A stretch of DNA of 64,000 bases from SLFH01 sp050486265 (lineage in GTDB: Bacteria; Planctomycetota; Phycisphaerae; Phycisphaerales; UBA1924). The stretch covers positions 124,001-188,000 of the forward strand of contig JBJHCY010000006.1 of NCBI GenBank assembly GCA_050486265.1. The letters run 5' to 3'. Under the pieces are notes generated by a model. The model saw only the letters and a program-made list of their open reading frames with translations, had not been told where the DNA came from and ran no database searches. Every line of letters starts with the position of its first letter. Within the stretch, counting starts at the first letter, position 1. A program made the position numbers and the translations under genes. Below are positions 63,939 to 64,000 of the stretch, in pieces.

Positions 63939-64000
63939 TCACCGCAGATCCAACTGCTTCAATTCCCTCCGAATCTCAACCGCCTCGTCTTCGAGGATCA
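63939..64000 (-). CDS. C-terminal end of a possible minus-strand gene
   Basis: The minus strand from the right edge reads an open frame ending in TGA at 63939-63941: ILEDEAVEIRRELKQLDLR. The alternating charged and hydrophobic pattern and G/C-rich third positions look like real coding sequence, a C-terminal helix. The rest lies outside the window. Confidence 0.35.
   Translation of the reverse strand, partial: ILEDEAVEIRRELKQLDLR

Overview
The window is high-GC, gene-dense bacterial chromosome and most likely comes from a Planctomycetota of the class Phycisphaerae. Three neighbouring secreted proteins end in the paired EF-hand 'GC-type' dockerin that stops in Ala-Ala-Gly-Cys. Another protein ends in a PEP-CTERM-like sorting signal, and many genes are planctomycete-type conserved hypotheticals. 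The placement rests on these hallmarks, not on a phylogeny. There is no rRNA, CRISPR array or transposase. There are two tRNA-Ser genes, GCT and CGA.

Layout. 0-5 kb: end of an unknown gene, a tandem copper-binding (CusF-like) lipoprotein, a family-4-type uracil-DNA glycosylase lacking three of the four Fe-S cysteines, a cysteine-desulfurase-family enzyme, small proteins and a nucleotide-sugar epimerase. 5-13.5 kb: three GC-dockerin exoproteins (a repeated 'ARWDG' protein, a subtilisin-like protease and a 181-residue tandem-repeat protein) around one unknown cytoplasmic protein. 13.8-17.6 kb: a lone atpA, then cdaR/cdaA for cyclic di-AMP, where the cyclase motif reads DLA instead of DGA. 17.7-26 kb: an Nfu N-domain protein, mutY, a GT2 glycosyltransferase, a VIT-type Fe/Mn transporter, a secreted alpha/beta hydrolase, an aldo/keto reductase, a DUF3568 protein and acetyl-CoA synthetase. 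26-38 kb: a choice-of-anchor-I beta-propeller lipoprotein, a periplasmic STN-like protein, a coiled-coil membrane protein, a pxpB-pxpC-pxpA 5-oxoprolinase operon followed by a beta-carbonic-anhydrase-like gene, a P-type ATPase, a cupin lipoprotein and an XRE regulator. 38-41.5 kb: tRNA-Ser(GCT), small cytoplasmic proteins, rpoZ with a stand-alone coaC, a cluster of variable-stem hairpins, and tRNA-Ser(CGA).

42.3-45.7 kb is the standout. It is an AT-richer island with atypical codon use, carrying a C5-cytosine DNA methyltransferase. Convergent with it, and sharing its stop at a CTAG, is a 691-residue MORC/MutL-like GHKL ATPase fused to a Shedu/DUF4263-like PD-(D/E)XK nuclease domain. This is a predicted restriction-modification-like defence module.

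45.7-64 kb returns to core genome: an M28 peptidase, a membrane protein, a serine beta-lactamase-fold hydrolase, a PEP-CTERM protein with a possible C39-like peptidase core, trxB, an exported hypothetical, a sigma-70 factor, a UvrB/C-motif protein, pyrF, DUF971-recG, an HTH protein overlapping polX, and ffh. A 35-bp dispersed repeat occurs three times (twice as an inverted pair near 56.3 kb, once at 63.9 kb). Many genes are arranged as tightly coupled pairs with ATGA or GTGA overlaps (pxpBCA, DUF971-recG, HTH-polX).
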